Part shown: positions 53,301 through 59,300 of the stretch, piece after piece | Layout of the letters: each line of letters opens with the position of its first letter | How positions within the stretch are numbered: the stretch's first letter is position 1 | Source of the DNA: Trichobilharzia szidati | Lineage: Eukaryota; Platyhelminthes; Trematoda; Strigeidida; Schistosomatidae | DNA length: 64,000 bases | Reading direction: 5' to 3' | NCBI GenBank assembly: GCA_944472155.2 | Contig: OX235274.1 | Span: 31,866,052 to 31,930,051 of the forward strand | Notes under the pieces: generated by a model | Seen by the model: the letters and a program-made list of their open reading frames with translations, nothing else | The model's database searches: none | What the model was told of the DNA's origin: nothing | Position numbers and translations under genes: made by a program

Positions 53301-56300
53301 TTAGTAGTTAATGACAATATTAGTGCTTTTTAAATAATATTGATTTGTAAAGTAAGATCAAGCGAATTACAGTTCATTAAAGATGCTTAAATTATAACAA
53401 TAATAAAGATATAATAGCGAATAGAATATCAACTAAAATTTGGGAAATTCCACAAAAATTCCGGATTAATCAAAGCTGGATGGCCAAGGTAATGATAATG
53501 ACTGAACTAACTTCTTTTGGATGCATAAATTAGGCTTATTAATATGGATCCCCACAGCCTCAGCAATATATAGTAGTCGAACTCTTAAAGCAAAATTGGG
53601 ATTCGTAGGCATGCGGTAAATGACCCTGAAAGCATGATTAACGTCAATCTTGTGTTCTGTCTCCACAAGATGAGACAGAATAGCGCTGCGAATAGATTTT
53701 GTTTTTCCTTTGCTTAACCAGGCAGGGTGATGTTCCGAAATTTGACGAGAAACACGGCTAATTGTACGGCAGATGTAACGGGCTCACTCTACAGGAGCAG
53801 TTAAATTGGTGGATACACATGGATGAGGCGAAATTAGGCAGTTTATCTTTTATTCCCGAACGCAGAAAAGGAGCGGTTTTAAAGATACAGCGTAATTCAG
53901 CAGCAGGGAATGCTCTTTTTACCGCATTTCTAAGGCGCTGTGTTAGTATCTCACTGTTGTCTCCTAGGAACTGCATCTGTAAGAACAAGGCCTTTTTTGG
54001 AACTGTTGGTAACTTGGGCTGCTTTGGTTTCAGATTCATATTCTTATCAATAAACTTTTTAGGATAACCATTCTCACTTATTATTATATTATTATTATTG
54101 TATCCTTTAATTCCTAGAGGAACATAGGCCTTCAGCCGTGCGTCTCCATTGCGTTCGGTTCTCTGTTAGAGTTTTCACCTGGCTCCAAGTCTGCCCACAC
54201 GGTTTCATCTCCTCTTCACATGACCTCCTCCAAGTCACCCTTGGACGACTAGCTCGCCACTTCCCTTTCGGGTTCCACTCGAGCAATGGCCTGGCGTGTG
54301 ATGTCACTTGATGGTTTCCTCAGAGTATGGCCAATCCAATCCGCCTCCATTTCTTCCTACATATTTGTTTCACAATCGGTTCCTGGTTGGTTTGTTCATT
54401 GCCAGAGATCCCTGTTGCTGATCTTTTCTGTCCGGCCATCTGATCTTGAGTATTGAGCGAAGACAACTGTTAATGAAGGTCTGTAGTTTGTTTGTGATGC
54501 TCTTTATGACGCGCAGTGCAAGTCTCTGATCCATCCGTATAGTAGCACTGACTTCACATTGGAGTTGAAAATCCGGATCTTATTTTGGATGCTGAGCAGT
54601 GCTGTTGACCTCCACACAGACTTGAGAGTAGTGAAAGCTTGTCTTGCTTTTCCGATTTTTGCTTTGATATCCTCGTCAGTTCCGTCCGCCTGTAGTTGAA
54701 ACGATGCTTCCCAGGTAGGTAAAAGAGGTTGTTTCTTCTCACTTAGCAACTGTTTAATATTGTTAAGTTCCTCGTCAAGACATTCGTCCGGGCAAATCTC
54801 TCTTGCTCTGTGGACCAAGCACTTTATTACATTGCGTTTGTGTCAACAATTAAGGTTACCTTACAGATGTGTTAACAGAGATGAATATTTGAATGTAGAT
54901 TTCGTCACGAACCAAAATCAGATAGAAAGGTCACCGAAAACCAGGAAGTACTGGACGGTAGTTGCTTCATACTAGTTTGAGACTACCGCTCAGCAGTGTA
55001 CACCCACGACCCCAACTATGGATCGAACCCGGGACCGTCAGGTTATCAGTCTCCAACTCATTGATGGTCACTCGGAAGTCGTGACCAGTGGGATCCACCA
55101 AGTAGATGTTCAACTGTTTGAATGGTCTATGACCATGGTCTCATGACATGAAAGTCCCGGGTTCAAGCCCTGGTTGCATCGTGTGGTTGTGCACTGATGA
55201 AGAATTCCAAGCTACGACAAAACGGTGTTCTGTGCTTTTTCAATGATTCTCTAACAGATGTTCGTTGGTCACAAAAAATCTACACTGAAATTAATCCCTG
55301 CAGTAACCGCATAATCTAAAGAAAAATATGATAAATTACCTCAATAGGATCATCCTTCACTAGTATTTCTTTCAACTGCTGAATATTTGCATTACCATAT
55401 GGAGGAGCACCGAACAGACACTCTATTCAGTGAGAAGGAGAGAAAAAGAGAATGAAAATAAACGAGGAGAAATAATGTCTAGAAATAAATAAACTTGGCA
55501 ATCTCTATTTAGTCATGGTACCAAGAGCAGTGTTAAATCTTCTAACGCGTTCCAGCCTAATCGGTCTTTCATTTCTTCACTTTTATATATATCGACTCAA
55601 CAAGTTAATGTGTGATCAGATCACACTTTGGAATGTATTGCACAAATCTATCAAACAGTGAAGATTTAAAACACATCACCGACTGAGGTGGTAGAGGAGT
55701 ATGTTACGCATCCCCAGCCACCATCTTCCTCAACGAGCAACGTTACCTGAAGTGGGATTACTTTGAAGAGGTTTCAGGGATCATCTCGCATGACAACACG
55801 ATACGTGTCCATGAAGTCATTAACTGTCGGCTTCATCCACGTAGGGATACGCAAACTGCCTGGCTTGGGGGTCATAGGGACGCTAATAATCAATGGTTTG
55901 AAACTACTGGTGACACCAATATTTATCTAATTACCCTACTTCCTGTATATTTCCGTCTACTGCAGTTTCATTGCATTTCTTTCGTCTACTCTTATGTGCT
56001 TCTGTGAAATGGGGCAACTTGAACTAAAGCACTATTGTACCAAGTCCTACACTTTACGTTTGTTATTATGCTTCTCAATTAGTCGAAAACGGAGTTATAA
56101 CTCATTACTTTGAGCACTGAACTTTGAAGTAGTTAGTTCACGGTTCCCAATCCCCGTCCTTTCATCGAAACAGGCAATTAGATAGTGAATGTGGAAGAAT
56201 TATTTTCTTTTCTACCAAACAGATGTCTTCATTAAACCTTCTCAGTTCCCTTCGATATTCCACCGTCTCGTTTTACAACTGTAACAGGCAATCTTTCTTT

Positions 56301-59300
56301 CTTTCTTTCGATAGAATGATAGTCAGAAACGGAATACATATTCACTTCATTATAACGGGAAACAAAGAAGGTGGTTGCAGAGAGGGAAATGCCTCCTCCT
56401 CGACAAACTCACACAAATACAGATACATACGAACTAAGCTGTACATTCATGAGTACACATATTAGAAACTGTAAAAACTATTTAAGAGCTACTTCCGGTC
56501 AGCAATAAGAATTGATAAAATTACGAAAATAAGTCTTCATAATTCAATAAGAATCTGGAATATGAGAAAAAACAAGGAATAAAGAAATATAATTATACAA
56601 TGGAGAAACTATCTAGAACGATAAACCCGTCATGGTAGCACCAACGTAATTCTTTTTTGGTTACAGGATTTCATCATGAGCTGACATTGGTTAGAGAACC
56701 ATTGGAAAACCTGCAGGGAGTACTGGACAGCTGTTTAGTCCTAGTTTGGGACTCTTCAGCAGTACGCACCCACCGCCAGGGTTCGAACCCATGACTTTCT
56801 GATTACAAGGCGAGCTCGCATACCATTGAGCCACTCGGACCCAATCCAATGGCCCATGAATTCTAACTTCTGCCAATTCACGATATAGTGCAACCGCCAG
56901 CCAGTAGGGTGCAGCAGGTCGGGTGTGAGGACAAATACTAGCCAAAGACATTGGCTGGCCATTGGATCGGGTCCCAGTGGGTTAATGGCCTACGAGCTCA
57001 CTTGCCTTGTAACCAGAAGGTCGTGGGTTCGAACTCTGGCGGTGGGTGCGTACTGATGAAGAGTCCCGAACTAGGACGAAACAGCTGTCCAGTACTCCCT
57101 GCAGGCTTTCCAATGGTTCTCTAACCAATGTAAGCTCATGATGAAATCCTGTAACCAATCAACCAAATCCCTACAAGCCAATACTTGAATAATTCTTTTC
57201 TGTGCGTCGGTGGCACAGTGGTTAAGACTCTCGCCGACCATGCACATGGTCCGGGGTTCGATCCCCTGCCGGCGCACACCCGATATCTATGGTCGGCCTG
57301 AATTTGGGCTACCGATATCCATGCTGAAAATTCCATACTTGTACTGAATATACGGTGTGGAATCAAGCTGTAAATAAAAATTAAAAAAAATAAAATAATC
57401 TACAACTAAGCAAACGAACCTATTGAAAAGATAATGAATCTAATGGAAGTTTTCTTCTTGAACTACTTGGAACAGAAAGAGCCTTAGTGCTGCGCGACCG
57501 CAGAGAGCCCAGGCGTCAACTGTCTCAGTAGCTTTTAGCGTTGTAATCGTATTAAGATATTACCGCCACCTCCAAACTGGATGTCGGGATGAACAATCTT
57601 CAGAATCTACCTTTTCTAACTTCATTCTATCTCCCGAGATCGAAGAGGCTGTATAACTGGGATGCTAGTCATCTATAAGAAACACCTTATTGCTGTCAAA
57701 TCCCAATTCGCCAGCAGTATAAGTTCGCCAACATACCCCAAGCATTGTGTAAACGATTTATACTAAGACGGTAACTGCTTTTAGTTTGACCTCTATCCAG
57801 ATGATCTTCCTGGCATGGTGGGACCTGACAGGAACATCAGTTCCAGCCAGCGTAGTTCTTTGGATAGTTGCAACATGCAAGCCCGACCACCACCACCACC
57901 ACGACGTAAAGGTAGAAGTGACCGGTCGGGATAGGAAGTTTTAACATTCCATTAAACATTAGATGAACAGAATTTGAAAAAAGAAAAACAACCATTCAGC
58001 TCACCGTATAAAATAATACCAACTGACCATAAATCACAAGATGGATGATAAACACCTTCGCAGTATATTTCAGGCGCCATATACAATAGTGTACCACGTA
58101 CTTCGTTCATGTGAGCTGTCCCTTCAATACACTTGGCGAAACCAAAATCTTAGTTAGAGGAAATAACAAAAATTGAAAAGGTAATCAATACACCAGGCAC
58201 ATTATGTACATGACAATGTCAGTTGATTAGCTAATATTTGGAACTGTCAGAATGTGTAAGCAAAAAAGAAAAGAGAAATAGGCACTTTTCAGTAAATAAC
58301 CTTCGCTGATTCAATGGCAGAACGCTCGCCAAACACCCACATGGCCTGAGGTTCGATTCCCGGCCGACGCACTCCTAAACCTAGCCTAACTGGTAGTAAG
58401 CTCGGTAAGGAGGTGAGGTTGGGCTAATAAGCCCACTTCGTAAAAAAATACACCACTGCTACTGAAACTTCACAGCCCAAGCGTGAAGCTCTATGCTCCA
58501 CTCGGAACGATGCTGAATAGAAAACATAAGTGAAAAAATACATCAACTGAACACACAAATAAACTTGGTTACCATACTACTGTGTAAAAGAACGGATAAC
58601 AATGACACAGTGTTCAGCATTCATCGTCATTGTCAGTACTGTTTTATTTATCAATTTATACAGCACAGATTTTAAGAAATGCACCACATGGAATAGGAAA
58701 AAGTACTGAAAAAAGGGTGCTATATGACCTTAGTTGACTTCGATTATGAGCGGTTACTCCTTTACTCCTCTTCATATTATGAGTGGATTACCTTCCAGTT
58801 GCTTTTGAACAGTCCTAAGGCTAGAGAAAAGTGTGGTAATTTGACTCACTGACTTCAATACATGACTTTTAAGTGGTGGTTCACAGATGAGAAATCCTTC
58901 CCCCCCCCCCACCTAATTCATTTTGAGAAACTGGATAGTATCATCACCTCTAATACAATAACTGTCGCTGACAAGGTGGTGCTTGAAAACTTTAAATTGA
59001 ATAAGTGACTACATTTCCAAGCCACTGATGTTGTTCTATTAAGATTGATAATCATCCCACTTCACTTGCTCCATCACTCACAATCGATGCAATCAAACTA
59101 CTAAGGCAACTGTTTGGTCCTTGTTTGGGATTCTTCACCAGTGTACACCGATGACTCCTCTCCCTGGAATTTATTCACACAGCTTCATAATTCGCTTTAC
59201 ATATATTTTTCGCCACCGACCTCCCCCCCCCCCCCCCGTTGTTTATTGCAATTTTCCATATATCCAGTATAGGCGTTGTATCATTTCGATTGCACGTGTT

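Noticed and set aside
56655..57186. Palindromes as long-read assembly artefacts
   Set aside because: Artefactual inverted copies would be identical. Here the arms differ by many substitutions and small indels, and several families show the same form.
57204..57275. Functional tRNA gene
   Set aside because: A and B boxes are good, but the sequence does not close into a tRNA cloverleaf and the same head occurs in other SINE copies with a common tail.
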